The notes beneath the pieces are model-generated. The model searched no databases and was not told the DNA's origin. It saw only the letters and a list, made by a program, of their open reading frames with translations. 64,000 nt of DNA from Bacteroidota bacterium (GTDB lineage Bacteria > Bacteroidota > Bacteroidia > Bacteroidales > TTA-H9). Within the stretch, counting starts at the first letter, position 1. Every line of letters begins with the position of its first letter. Location: the NCBI GenBank assembly GCA_003250395.1, contig QKGM01000044.1, positions 52,550 to 116,549 on the forward strand, written 5' to 3'. A program made the translations under genes and the position numbers. Below are positions 55,973-64,000 of the stretch, one piece after another.

Positions 55973-57064
55973 ATGAACCGCGACAATTACTGTGTAATCA
56001 TGGCCGGCGGAATTGGTGCCCGTTTTTGGCCCATGAGCCGAACTGACAGGCCAAAGCAGTTTATTGATATTCTCGGAACTGGTGAAACCCTTATACAGCA
56101 AACTTACCGCAGATTTCTCAGCATATGTCCACCTGAAAATATATATGTGGTAACCAACGAAAAATACCGGGAACTTGTTATGAGACAACTCCCTCAAATG
56201 GAAAACCATCAAATACTCTGTGAACCTTCGCGCCGTAATACTGCCCCCTGTATCGCCTACGCCAATCATAAAATTGCCACTCAAAACCCAAACGCGTGTA
56301 TTGTAGTAGCGCCGTCTGACCATGTTATCCTGCGCGAAGATATTTTTAATGAGGTTATCGAATCGGCTATGACTGTCGCAAAAGAAAATGACTGGCTTCT
56401 GACTCTTGGTATTACTCCGTCCCGTCCAGATACAGGTTACGGTTATATTCAGTTTAATGAAGGCATTGTAAACACAGATGACAAGAGGATTCACAAAGTG
56501 AAAACTTTTACCGAGAAGCCAAACCTCGAATTAGCTCGTACTTTTATTGCATCAGGTGATTTCCTCTGGAATGCCGGCATTTTCATCTGGACATTAAACT
56601 CGATCAACAAAGCTTTTGATAATTATTTACCAGATGTAAATCAATTATTCAATAAAGGAGCCGCTGTGTACAATACGCCTCTTGAGCAAGAATTCATCAC
56701 TAAAGCCTATTCTGTTTGCAAGAACATCAGTATCGACTATGGCATCATGGAAAAAGCCGATAACGTTCACGTGCTGATGTCCGATTTTGGATGGAGTGAT
56801 CTCGGCACATGGGGTTCGCTCTATGCTATCAGAACCAGGGATGAACATGGTAATGCAGTTGTCGGAGAAAATACTATTATGTGGGACAGTTCTAACTGTA
56901 TTGTGAACATGCCGAAAGAAAAACTGGTGGTCGTCCAGGGACTTAACGACTTCATTGTTGTAGAAGATAATGATACGCTGCTGATTTGCCGCAAGGAGGA
57001 TGAACAGTTAATACGGGAAATCGTTACCACTGTTAAAGAAACCAAAGGAGACCAATATGTGTAG
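55973..57064 (+). CDS. manC: Mannose-1-phosphate guanylyltransferase
   Basis: 363 residues. It has the nucleotidyltransferase opening CVIMAGGIGARFWPMSRTDRPKQF (in part, about 7-26). EPSRRNTAPCIAYA, VVAPSDHVI, FTEKP and FLWNAGIFIW follow, with the ManC-type SIDYGIMEKADNVHV and GWSDLGTWGSLY. It makes GDP-mannose for surface glycans. The ~360-residue length means the isomerase (cupin) domain of bifunctional enzymes is absent. It is monocistronic by spacing. Confidence 0.93.
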   Translation: MNRDNYCVIMAGGIGARFWPMSRTDRPKQFIDILGTGETLIQQTYRRFLSICPPENIYVVTNEKYRELVMRQLPQMENHQILCEPSRRNTAPCIAYANHKIATQNPNACIVVAPSDHVILREDIFNEVIESAMTVAKENDWLLTLGITPSRPDTGYGYIQFNEGIVNTDDKRIHKVKTFTEKPNLELARTFIASGDFLWNAGIFIWTLNSINKAFDNYLPDVNQLFNKGAAVYNTPLEQEFITKAYSVCKNISIDYGIMEKADNVHVLMSDFGWSDLGTWGSLYAIRTRDEHGNAVVGENTIMWDSSNCIVNMPKEKLVVVQGLNDFIVVEDNDTLLICRKEDEQLIREIVTTVKETKGDQYV

Positions 57065-57188
57065 ATATCTGTCGCTATATCTAAATCAATGATTCCAGGG
57101 AGTGTAGTTTAGCTTCCGGTTAATCGAAGATATTTCTGTTGCAGCCATACTCACAATATCCGAATTAATTTTTCAAATCAAATAATCT

Positions 57189-59369
57189 ATGAAACATTTT
57201 ACTTCAGGTCTGATCTTTCGGGTTACAATCGTTATCGTATTGTTAACAGGATCATTATCGATGCGTGCAGATGAGGGGATGTGGCTACCGTATCTTCTCA
57301 ACAGACTCACATACACCGATATGCAAGCCCAGGGCTTACAACTTACACAAGAAGAACTGTTCAGCATGAACAACTCCTCGCTCAAAGACGCCATAATTCT
57401 GTTCGGACGTGGCTGTACGGGAGAAATCGTATCTGATCAGGGCTTAATCTTCACAAACCATCATTGTGGATATGGCTCAATTCAACAAGTCAGCAGCGTT
57501 GGTTCAGATTTTCTGACTGATGGCTTCTGGGCTCGCTCATTCAAAGAAGAAATACCTATTCACGGACTCACAGTTCAATTTCTCGATCATCTTGAGGTAG
57601 TAACCGACGAAGTATTAAAGGGTATTAAACCAGGAATGACTGACGAAATCAGGCACAATACCATTGAGGAAAACAAACAACGTATCGTTAACCGTGCCAT
57701 TGAAAAAACGACCTTCAACGCTGTCGTGAAAGAATTTTACAGCGGCAATGAATTCATTTTGTTTGTTTACCAGACATACCGTGATGTTCGGTTAGTTGGA
57801 ACCCCTCCTTCTTCTGTTGGGAAATTCGGTGCTGATACTGACAACTGGATGTGGCCCCGTCACACCGGAGACTTCAGTATCTTCAGAGTCTATGTCGACC
57901 AGAATGGACGTCCCGCCTCTTATCACCCTGATAACATTCCGATGAAACCCAAACATTACCTTCCCATTAATGCAGGAGGAGTCAAAAAAGGTGATTTCGC
58001 GATGATAATGGGGTACCCAGGCTCTACTGACCGCTACCTGACATCCTGGGGTGTAAACCTGGCGATTAACCAAACTAACCCAACTATCGTCGATATCCGT
58101 AGACAAAAACTCGATATATGGGGACAGGATATGGCTGCCAGCGATGAAGTAAGAATTAAATATGCCTCAAAATATGCTGGCGTAGCAAACTACTGGAAAT
58201 ATTTCATCGGTCAAACCAAAGGACTTAAAAGGCTCAAAGTAGCTGAGAAAAAAGTTGAACTGGAAAACAAATTCGGAATTTGGTCCAAGTCTGATACAAG
58301 TCTTTTTTCTAAGTATGGCAATGTTCGGCAATTGTTCCATGATGGTTATGATGAGCTAGAAAAAGTGAACATCATCGGTATTTACACCCGTGAAGCTATC
58401 CGTGGAACTGAAATACTCTCGCTTGCAGCCAGAGCCAGAAACCTGTTAGAAAACCTGAACGGAACAGTGAAGCCGGAAATAAATATGCCCGACCCGCAAA
58501 AGGATCTTCTGAAAGAATTCAAACAGACTGCTGAAGATCACTTCAAAAACTACAACCGCCCTACTGATGAAAAAATCCTGGCAGCCATGCTTCATGCTTA
58601 TTATAACGGGGTTCCTGCTGTACAGCATCCTGAATGGCTAACCAACGCGGTAAAGAAATACAAGGGCGACTTCAAAAAGATGGCTACCGACATATTCGCC
58701 AAATCAATGTTTGCCAGTCAGGAGAAAATTATCGAATTCCTGCGCAAACCTTCAGCAAAAGCCATTGCTAAAGATCCCGCTTACATATGTGTTGCGGCAT
58801 TTTACAACCAGCAATATGTATATAAAGACCAGATCATATCCGCGAACGAAAAAATTTCTAAAGCCCGCAGACTTTTCATGGCTGGTCTGCGTGAGATGGA
58901 TAAAAACAAAATTTTCTATCCGGATGCCAATCAAACGATGCGTCTCACTTATGGAACTGTACAGGATTACTACCCTGCCGATGCTATCCACTATGAATAT
59001 TTTACCACTCACAAGGGTATACTCGAGAAAGAAGACCCCACCAATTATGAGTTTGTTGTTCCAGCCAAACTTAAAGACCTATTGCTAAAAAAAGACTTCG
59101 GGCCATGGGGCGAAGGTGATGTATTAAAAACCTGTTTCCTCACCAATCATGACATTACTGGAGGAAATTCAGGAAGCCCCGTACTTAATGGCAAGGGCGA
59201 ACTTCTTGGGCTTGCCTTCGATGGCAACTGGGAAGCTATGAGCGGCGATATTGCCTTTGAACCTGAACTACAGCGCACTATCAATGTTGATATCCGCTAC
59301 GTATTATTTATCATCGATAAATATGCAGGAGCCCAGAGAATTATTGATGAATTGAAAATTGTAAGATAA
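57189..59369 (+). CDS. S46-family dipeptidyl-peptidase, DPP7-type
   Basis: 726 residues with a signal peptide (about 1-27). The catalytic His is in TNHHCGYG (His91), Asp is in the DNWMWPRHTGDF region, and Ser661 is in GGNSGSPVLNG. The S46 opening DEGMWLPYLLNRL is intact. The position that is Arg in the Asp/Glu-specific DPP11 enzymes is Gly here (FDGNWE), favouring DPP7-like preference for hydrophobic residues. It removes dipeptides from oligopeptides in the periplasm, downstream of secreted endopeptidases such as the two C25 enzymes. A terminator follows. Confidence 0.92.
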   Translation: MKHFTSGLIFRVTIVIVLLTGSLSMRADEGMWLPYLLNRLTYTDMQAQGLQLTQEELFSMNNSSLKDAIILFGRGCTGEIVSDQGLIFTNHHCGYGSIQQVSSVGSDFLTDGFWARSFKEEIPIHGLTVQFLDHLEVVTDEVLKGIKPGMTDEIRHNTIEENKQRIVNRAIEKTTFNAVVKEFYSGNEFILFVYQTYRDVRLVGTPPSSVGKFGADTDNWMWPRHTGDFSIFRVYVDQNGRPASYHPDNIPMKPKHYLPINAGGVKKGDFAMIMGYPGSTDRYLTSWGVNLAINQTNPTIVDIRRQKLDIWGQDMAASDEVRIKYASKYAGVANYWKYFIGQTKGLKRLKVAEKKVELENKFGIWSKSDTSLFSKYGNVRQLFHDGYDELEKVNIIGIYTREAIRGTEILSLAARARNLLENLNGTVKPEINMPDPQKDLLKEFKQTAEDHFKNYNRPTDEKILAAMLHAYYNGVPAVQHPEWLTNAVKKYKGDFKKMATDIFAKSMFASQEKIIEFLRKPSAKAIAKDPAYICVAAFYNQQYVYKDQIISANEKISKARRLFMAGLREMDKNKIFYPDANQTMRLTYGTVQDYYPADAIHYEYFTTHKGILEKEDPTNYEFVVPAKLKDLLLKKDFGPWGEGDVLKTCFLTNHDITGGNSGSPVLNGKGELLGLAFDGNWEAMSGDIAFEPELQRTINVDIRYVLFIIDKYAGAQRIIDELKIVR

Positions 59370-59393
59370 TCTGTTAACGTAATTAAGATGCAG

Positions 59394-59428
59394 CAGGAGG
59401 TTTCAGTTAAAGAGACCTCCTGTTTTGT
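59394..59428 (+). terminator. Terminator after the S46 peptidase gene
   Basis: CAGGAGGT pairs with ACCTCCTG around a 12-13-nt loop, followed by TTTTGTTTT. Confidence 0.75.
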
Positions 59429-59600
59429 TTTACTATTTCCTTCTAAAACAATCCTGGGACAATACCCTCTGGCTTCTTCCCGATTCCTCAGGTCTTGTTC
59501 CGCTAATAAAGCAGGCTGGAAAATAATTACCTTTGCTGCAACTATCAATCAGGCTGAGCTGACTGTTTATAAACCTCAGCCCAAACAAATTCAAGTCACA

Positions 59601-60305
59601 ATGAAGCTTAACCGAATACTCCTGAAACTCAGCGGTGAATCGCTTATGGGCGACCAGCATTACGGAATTGACCCCCTGCGTCTGTCCCAATATTGTTCAG
59701 ATATTGCCACTACCGCGAATATGGGAATCCAGATTGCCATTGTAATTGGTGGGGGTAATATCTTCCGTGGCCTTCAGGGCGCAGCCAAAGGGATGGATCG
59801 GGTTCAGGGCGATTACATGGGAATGCTTGCCACCCTTATCAACAGTATGGCACTACAGGCTGAACTCGAAAAACAGGGAATGAAAACACTACTTCTCGGT
59901 GGGTTGGAAGTTAAGCCGATTGCCGCACCCATGTGCCGCCGTGACGCCATCAAAGGACTTGAAGATGGAAAAATCGTCATTATCAGTGGTGGGACCGGAA
60001 ACCCATTTTTCACTACTGACTCTGCCTCAGCATTACGTGGCGTTGAGATCATGGCAGATGCCCTTCTCAAAGGAACCCGTGTGGATGGGGTCTATACATC
60101 CGACCCTGAAAAAGACCCGGCTGCCGAACGCTACGATCAACTCAGTTTTGACGAAGCGTATTCAAAAAACCTGAAGATCATGGATCTGACCGCTTTTGCC
60201 CTCTGTAAAGAAAATAAGCTTCCTATCGTAGTATTCGATATGAACACACCGGGCAACCTTCCCCGGCTTATAAAAGGAGAGGTACATGGAACTGTGGTCA
60301 GCTGA
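59601..60305 (+). CDS. pyrH: UMP kinase
   Basis: 234 residues from the ATG at 59601. The frame is open far upstream, but that part is antisense-like, covers the preceding terminator and has no family similarity. Landmarks are LLKLSGESLMGDQHYGID, IVIGGGNIFRG, DYMGMLATLINSMALQ, SGGTGNPFFTTDSASALR and DGVYTSDPEKDP. It phosphorylates UMP to UDP in pyrimidine synthesis. No tsf or frr is adjacent, unlike in many bacteria. Confidence 0.95.
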   Translation: MKLNRILLKLSGESLMGDQHYGIDPLRLSQYCSDIATTANMGIQIAIVIGGGNIFRGLQGAAKGMDRVQGDYMGMLATLINSMALQAELEKQGMKTLLLGGLEVKPIAAPMCRRDAIKGLEDGKIVIISGGTGNPFFTTDSASALRGVEIMADALLKGTRVDGVYTSDPEKDPAAERYDQLSFDEAYSKNLKIMDLTAFALCKENKLPIVVFDMNTPGNLPRLIKGEVHGTVVS

Positions 60306-60409
60306 TCATACGCTTCGCTTTGCTACCCTGGATATAATTTTTATGCATCATTTACCTTATCCTCAGGGGATATAAAAACACTTTCCAACACCCTTCAACA
60401 GAAAAAAAC

Positions 60410-61777
60410 ATGCAGAAACCTGGCATCCCAAAAGGCACCCGCGACTTCACCCCCCTTGTGACTGCCCGACGTAACTACATCTTCGATACTATCCGGTCGG
60501 TATTTCGCATCTACGGATTTCAGCCCATCGAAACCCCAGCCATGGAAAATCTTTCGACACTCATGGGAAAATATGGGGAAGAGGGAGATAAACTCCTTTT
60601 CAAAGTACTAAATTCGGGTGATTTCCTGAAAGAGGTTGAACGGAACACTCTTGGCGATATCGAAACAAATAAACTGGCCACGAAAATCAGCGAAAAGGGA
60701 TTACGGTATGACCTCACTGTGCCATTTGCCCGGTTTGTGGTGATGTATCGAAACGAGATTACCTTCCCTTTCCGGAGATATCAGATACAACCCGTTTGGC
60801 GTGCTGATAAACCCCAGAAAGGGCGCTACAGGGAATTTTATCAATGTGATGCCGACATGATCGGTTCAGATTCTCTTGTCAATGAAGCCGAATTGTTATT
60901 GATGACCCAGGAGGTATTCAACCGCCTCGGCCTCAGCATAACAATTAAACTCAACAACCGCAAAATTCTCGCCGGTATTGCTGCCCATATCGGTCATCCT
61001 GACAAGCTTACTGATATCACCACGGCAATCGACAAACTTGACAAAATAGGCCGTGAAAACGTTGAAAAGGAACTTAACGGGCGTGGACTCGATGTAGCAG
61101 CCATTGCTGCGCTCAGCCCTGTATTTGATCTTCAGGGTTCTAACCATGAAAAAATATCCGGATTAAAGCAGTTACTGTGTGAATCGGAAATTGGCCTCAA
61201 GGGGATTGAAGAACTTGAAAATGTTCTCAATCTCGCTGAACAGGCAGGTTTAAATTGCCCGGTCGAATTTGATCTCACCCTTGCACGTGGTCTCAACTAC
61301 TATACCGGCGCCATCATCGAGGTAAAATCAAATGAAGCTGCAATTGGAAGCATCAGTGGTGGAGGCCGTTACGATAACCTAACCGGTATATTTGGACTTG
61401 ATGGTGTCTCGGGAGTTGGAATCTCATTTGGTGCAGACCGCATATACGATGTACTCGAACAAACCGAACGTTTCCCTGAAAGCCTCGGTAGCCTGACAAC
61501 CGTTCTGTTAACCAATTTTGGAGATAAAGAACAAAGCTTCGCTTTCTCCCTGCTTCAGAAATTACGTAACGCGGGCATCAGTGCTGAATTATACCCCGAT
61601 CAGAGCAAACTAAAAAAACAAATGACCTATGCCAACGCGAACCGTATACCGTTCGTAGTTCTCATTGGTGAAGATGAATTGTTGTCCGGAATGCTCACGC
61701 TGAAAGACATGACAGCCGGTACCCAGGAAAAAGTCACTTCTCAGGGGCTCGTTGAAAGACTCAAACACCATTCCTGA
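60410..61777 (+). CDS. hisS: Histidine-tRNA ligase
   Basis: 455 residues. Class II synthetase motifs are present: motif 1 near [13 protein letters not shown], motif 2 at [29 protein letters not shown] (in part, RYREFYQCD), and motif 3 at [15 protein letters not shown]. The histidine-specific pieces [16 protein letters not shown] and SGGGRYDNL are clear. A C-terminal anticodon-binding domain follows (about 360-450). It is 104 nt downstream of pyrH on the same strand. Confidence 0.95.
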   Translation: MQKPGIPKGTRDFTPLVTARRNYIFDTIRSVFRIYGFQPIETPAMENLSTLMGKYGEEGDKLLFKVLNSGDFLKEVERNTLGDIETNKLATKISEKGLRYDLTVPFARFVVMYRNEITFPFRRYQIQPVWRADKPQKGRYREFYQCDADMIGSDSLVNEAELLLMTQEVFNRLGLSITIKLNNRKILAGIAAHIGHPDKLTDITTAIDKLDKIGRENVEKELNGRGLDVAAIAALSPVFDLQGSNHEKISGLKQLLCESEIGLKGIEELENVLNLAEQAGLNCPVEFDLTLARGLNYYTGAIIEVKSNEAAIGSISGGGRYDNLTGIFGLDGVSGVGISFGADRIYDVLEQTERFPESLGSLTTVLLTNFGDKEQSFAFSLLQKLRNAGISAELYPDQSKLKKQMTYANANRIPFVVLIGEDELLSGMLTLKDMTAGTQEKVTSQGLVERLKHHS

Positions 61778-62038
61778 AAAACAGATAGCAATATTATTGC
61801 CTTAGCAGGTAAGATAGTCATATACCCTGATCCTGTATTACACCGGTCAGCACCTATAAATGAAATCAATTCTATTGGTTTTGCTGTTTATTAGTTTCCC
61901 TGATATTGGCTATTCTTCAGCCCTAACAATAGTAATCTTTCTGACGAAGTATATAATTTAACGAATCACAGCCCTAATTTCCCGGGGGGAATTAATCCGG
62001 GTAATCTTCTGATAATAAAATAACCAGGTGTCAGAAAC

Positions 62039-63550
62039 CTAATTATATTTACGGACATTAATATGCAGCTTTTCGTATAAAGCTTTTGTTGAAAGAGTAT
62101 TATCCTTTATTAAGTAGCACCCCTGTTTTTCTTTAATTTTACTGACAAAACTGAACTCTTTATCGTACTCCCTGGCTAAATCAATGATCAAAATATTCGG
62201 GTAGATTTTATTCTCATCTTCGATTAATCTCCAGGTTCTTCGTTCGTATTCAGGCCGAATGGTTTTCGGGAAGTTCTGCTCACAGGAAGGGCATCCATAA
62301 TCGTAAACATCGTAAAAATAATGATACACAATTACGATCAGATTAACACCATTATTATCAGATATTTCCTGCAACGCTGAACACTCTTTTTGAAGCAAAT
62401 CGGTTGGTAGAACAATAATGACATGTTTGTTTTTCATATTCTTTTCGACTGCCTCCTTTGATGTTGCAACATTAAAGCCAAAAAAGAAAAACGATAAGAG
62501 GACGAACCCGTACATCCATTTCCGATCCTGAAAACGAATAAACGAAACCATAAGCATAAAAAGAACCGGAACAGCCAGATACATTCTGGCGTATGAAAAA
62601 AACACTGAATCAGAACCATCATGTACTTTCGAGAGCAAGAGAGTACCAATAACCATCACTGGGATAATTAAGGCAACAAAAGAGAGATCAAAGTCCTTTC
62701 TCCTGTACAATACAAATGCAAGGAGAATAAACGAGGGCAAAATCAGCCATCCATTATGCCAGAATACCGGGGTAATATAATTGAAAAACCTGTCAAGATT
62801 CGATATACCTTTTACAAGTGAACCGATCGATAACTCACTATGATATGTATGCAAATTATAGTATGGATTCTCGATGTAAAACTGTGCAATCAACAGGTGA
62901 ACTGCAAGTCCGGATAGAAAGCCAATGGTTGAAAACAGATAGAACTGCCTGTTCTTGTAATTTTTCAGAAAAAAAACTAACCCTGTCGGAATAGTAAGGA
63001 TAATCGAATTGGCATTTATCGAATAGGCAATAACAGAAATGAGAAAGACAAAGAAAAAGGAAATCCTCGAGTTGTACTTATACAAAAACAAAAAGGAGAG
63101 GCTGGCAAAAGCAACGCCAGTGACGAAACCTCTAGACAATGTCGTAAGCATTGAATATTCGACAGGGAGTGTTAAGAATACGCATAATACTATGATTCCC
63201 GAAATTTTGGAGTTCCGGATATAGGTAACCACTGCCAAAATAAAAACCGGTAACAGGGCCAGTAAAGTAGTTGCCACAGGTAAAGCTTTGAATATCGGAA
63301 TTCCGAGTTTTAAAAACGGAACTGCAACAAGTGCTTCAAGCATGGTATTGTATGCCTGCCCGTAAAATCGTGGCTCATGAAATACTCCATGGGAATAATC
63401 TCTGGCTCCAAGCCACATGACAGCCTGGTCACTATCAGTATAAACAAATCCAAAAATCTTTAGTATCCAGGCTCTGAATAATATAATCAGAATACTGATT
63501 CCGATAAAGAATAATAATTCCGTTTTCGGGTTTGGTCTCCTGTTAATCAT
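62039..63550 (-). CDS. GT-C-type membrane glycosyltransferase-like protein
   Basis: 503 residues. About ten to twelve membrane segments fill residues 12-365. The first periplasmic loop carries TDSDQAVMW with Asp39 and Asp41, then ...FYGQAYNTMLEALVAVPFL. Acidic residues in this loop are the hallmark of lipid-linked-sugar GT-C enzymes (PMT/ArnT-like). The C-terminal ~130 residues form a soluble domain with a CPSC pair (about residues 424-427). It should transfer a sugar from a polyprenyl-phosphate donor outside the inner membrane. Acceptor and sugar are unknown; assignment rests on topology and the loop motif. Confidence 0.6.
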   Translation of the reverse strand: MINRRPNPKTELLFFIGISILIILFRAWILKIFGFVYTDSDQAVMWLGARDYSHGVFHEPRFYGQAYNTMLEALVAVPFLKLGIPIFKALPVATTLLALLPVFILAVVTYIRNSKISGIIVLCVFLTLPVEYSMLTTLSRGFVTGVAFASLSFLFLYKYNSRISFFFVFLISVIAYSINANSIILTIPTGLVFFLKNYKNRQFYLFSTIGFLSGLAVHLLIAQFYIENPYYNLHTYHSELSIGSLVKGISNLDRFFNYITPVFWHNGWLILPSFILLAFVLYRRKDFDLSFVALIIPVMVIGTLLLSKVHDGSDSVFFSYARMYLAVPVLFMLMVSFIRFQDRKWMYGFVLLSFFFFGFNVATSKEAVEKNMKNKHVIIVLPTDLLQKECSALQEISDNNGVNLIVIVYHYFYDVYDYGCPSCEQNFPKTIRPEYERRTWRLIEDENKIYPNILIIDLAREYDKEFSFVSKIKEKQGCYLIKDNTLSTKALYEKLHINVRKYN

Positions 63551-64000
63551 ATAGTTATTCTATAAATCCGGTTATCTGGAATCTGATTGACTCTTATAAT
63601 TCTTTTCTTTCAGGTTTCTTGTCAATTGATGGCGCTCAGGTTCGTTATTACCAACAAGAATTTCATATTTCCTTCGCCATAACCTTCTGAAGGAATTTCC
63701 ATGGCATCATTTTAATTAAAAATTAAAGTTGCCATACCGGAGTATTCTCCATCCGATATCAACAACCATGCGGGTTGCCATTTTCAGCTGGGAATTTCAC
63801 CTTGATCCTTTTACCATAAAAATCTGCCGGAAACCTCACCTTTCCGATATATAGGTAATTCTAATATACCCATTTATATACCTTTCGATGTCAGGTTCGA
63901 AATCAGTTTAAGAGTTATTAGTACTCTATTGCCTGTATAACACTACGTTTCCATTATAAAAACAATAAAGGTGCCTGCATTCAATAGATTACAACCTGAA
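63551..64000. other. Right-edge region without a supported gene
   Basis: 450 bp, AT-rich. On the minus strand 63572-63706 is an open frame of protein-like composition (RRKYEILVGNNEPERHQL is part of it) but without an ATG; it may be the remnant of a gene or a frameshifted small one. The rest holds nothing I recognise. Confidence 0.35.

Noticed and set aside
59388..59600. N-terminal extension of pyrH
   Set aside because: It covers the terminator of the preceding gene and matches nothing in UMP kinases; the ATG at 59601 gives the standard protein.

Overview
The window is a chromosomal stretch of a Bacteroidota bacterium, most likely class Bacteroidia, order Bacteroidales or a near relative. The evidence is several secreted proteins with type IX secretion (T9SS) C-terminal sorting domains, a GldF-like permease, a SusC-like carboxypeptidase-regulatory domain on a TonB receptor, DUF3098 beside ftsX, S46 and C25 peptidases, and -7 promoter elements of the form TAnnTTTG. 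Most of it is ordinary core chromosome. I see no insertion sequence, prophage, CRISPR array or rRNA. One tRNA gene, tRNA-Gln(CTG), lies on the minus strand near 27.5 kb.

Layout. 0-2.0 kb: the end of a membrane-complex operon with a NuoCD/HyfG-like large subunit and a NuoB/HycG-like small subunit. Both have lost the key metal ligands. 2.2-8.3 kb: a lipoprotein, small secreted proteins, and a His-rich/CxxC small protein followed by a ZnuD-like TonB receptor. 8.4-15.6 kb (minus): polyprenyl synthase, RmlA, an MMPL/RND exporter, a PPi-type phosphofructokinase, dCMP deaminase and GldF. 15.8-19.3 kb: a FucP-type sugar transporter, a divergent MetA-like enzyme and a pentapeptide-repeat protein. 19.4-24.8 kb: an FtsX/MacB-type permease divergent from a sigma-54 response regulator and its histidine kinase, with a good -24/-12 promoter facing the permease. 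24.8-29.1 kb: an OmpA lipoprotein, an MFS transporter, the tRNA, TcdA and TatD. 29.3-31.7 kb: divergent tdh/kbl for threonine breakdown. 31.9-34.8 kb: a P-domain secreted protein and DUF3108. 35.4-38.4 kb: a B12-radical SAM protein translationally coupled to an SRAP protein. 38.5-44.7 kb: nitroreductase, RibF, Asd and a large lamin-tail surface protein. 45.0-47.8 kb: ftsX-DUF3098-uppP-truB. 48-53.7 kb: two gingipain-family (C25) secreted peptidases. 54-61.8 kb: queA, ispD, manC, a DPP7-type S46 peptidase, pyrH and hisS. 62-63.6 kb: a GT-C-type membrane protein.

Taken together, C25 endopeptidases, an S46 dipeptidyl-peptidase and the threonine dehydrogenase/ketobutyrate lyase pair suggest a protein- and amino-acid-using heterotroph. 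PPi-dependent phosphofructokinase and a hydrogenase-related membrane complex fit an anaerobic, energy-limited life; this is inference.

The most notable items are: (1) the hydrogenase-like pair that lacks Ni ligands and three of four proximal-cluster cysteines; (2) the self-contained sigma-54 permease module; (3) the MetA-like protein without the usual lysine; (4) the SRAP/B12-radical SAM coupling; (5) two intergenic 11-bp tandem repeats of different sequence but equal period; and (6) a gldF with no gldG beside it.
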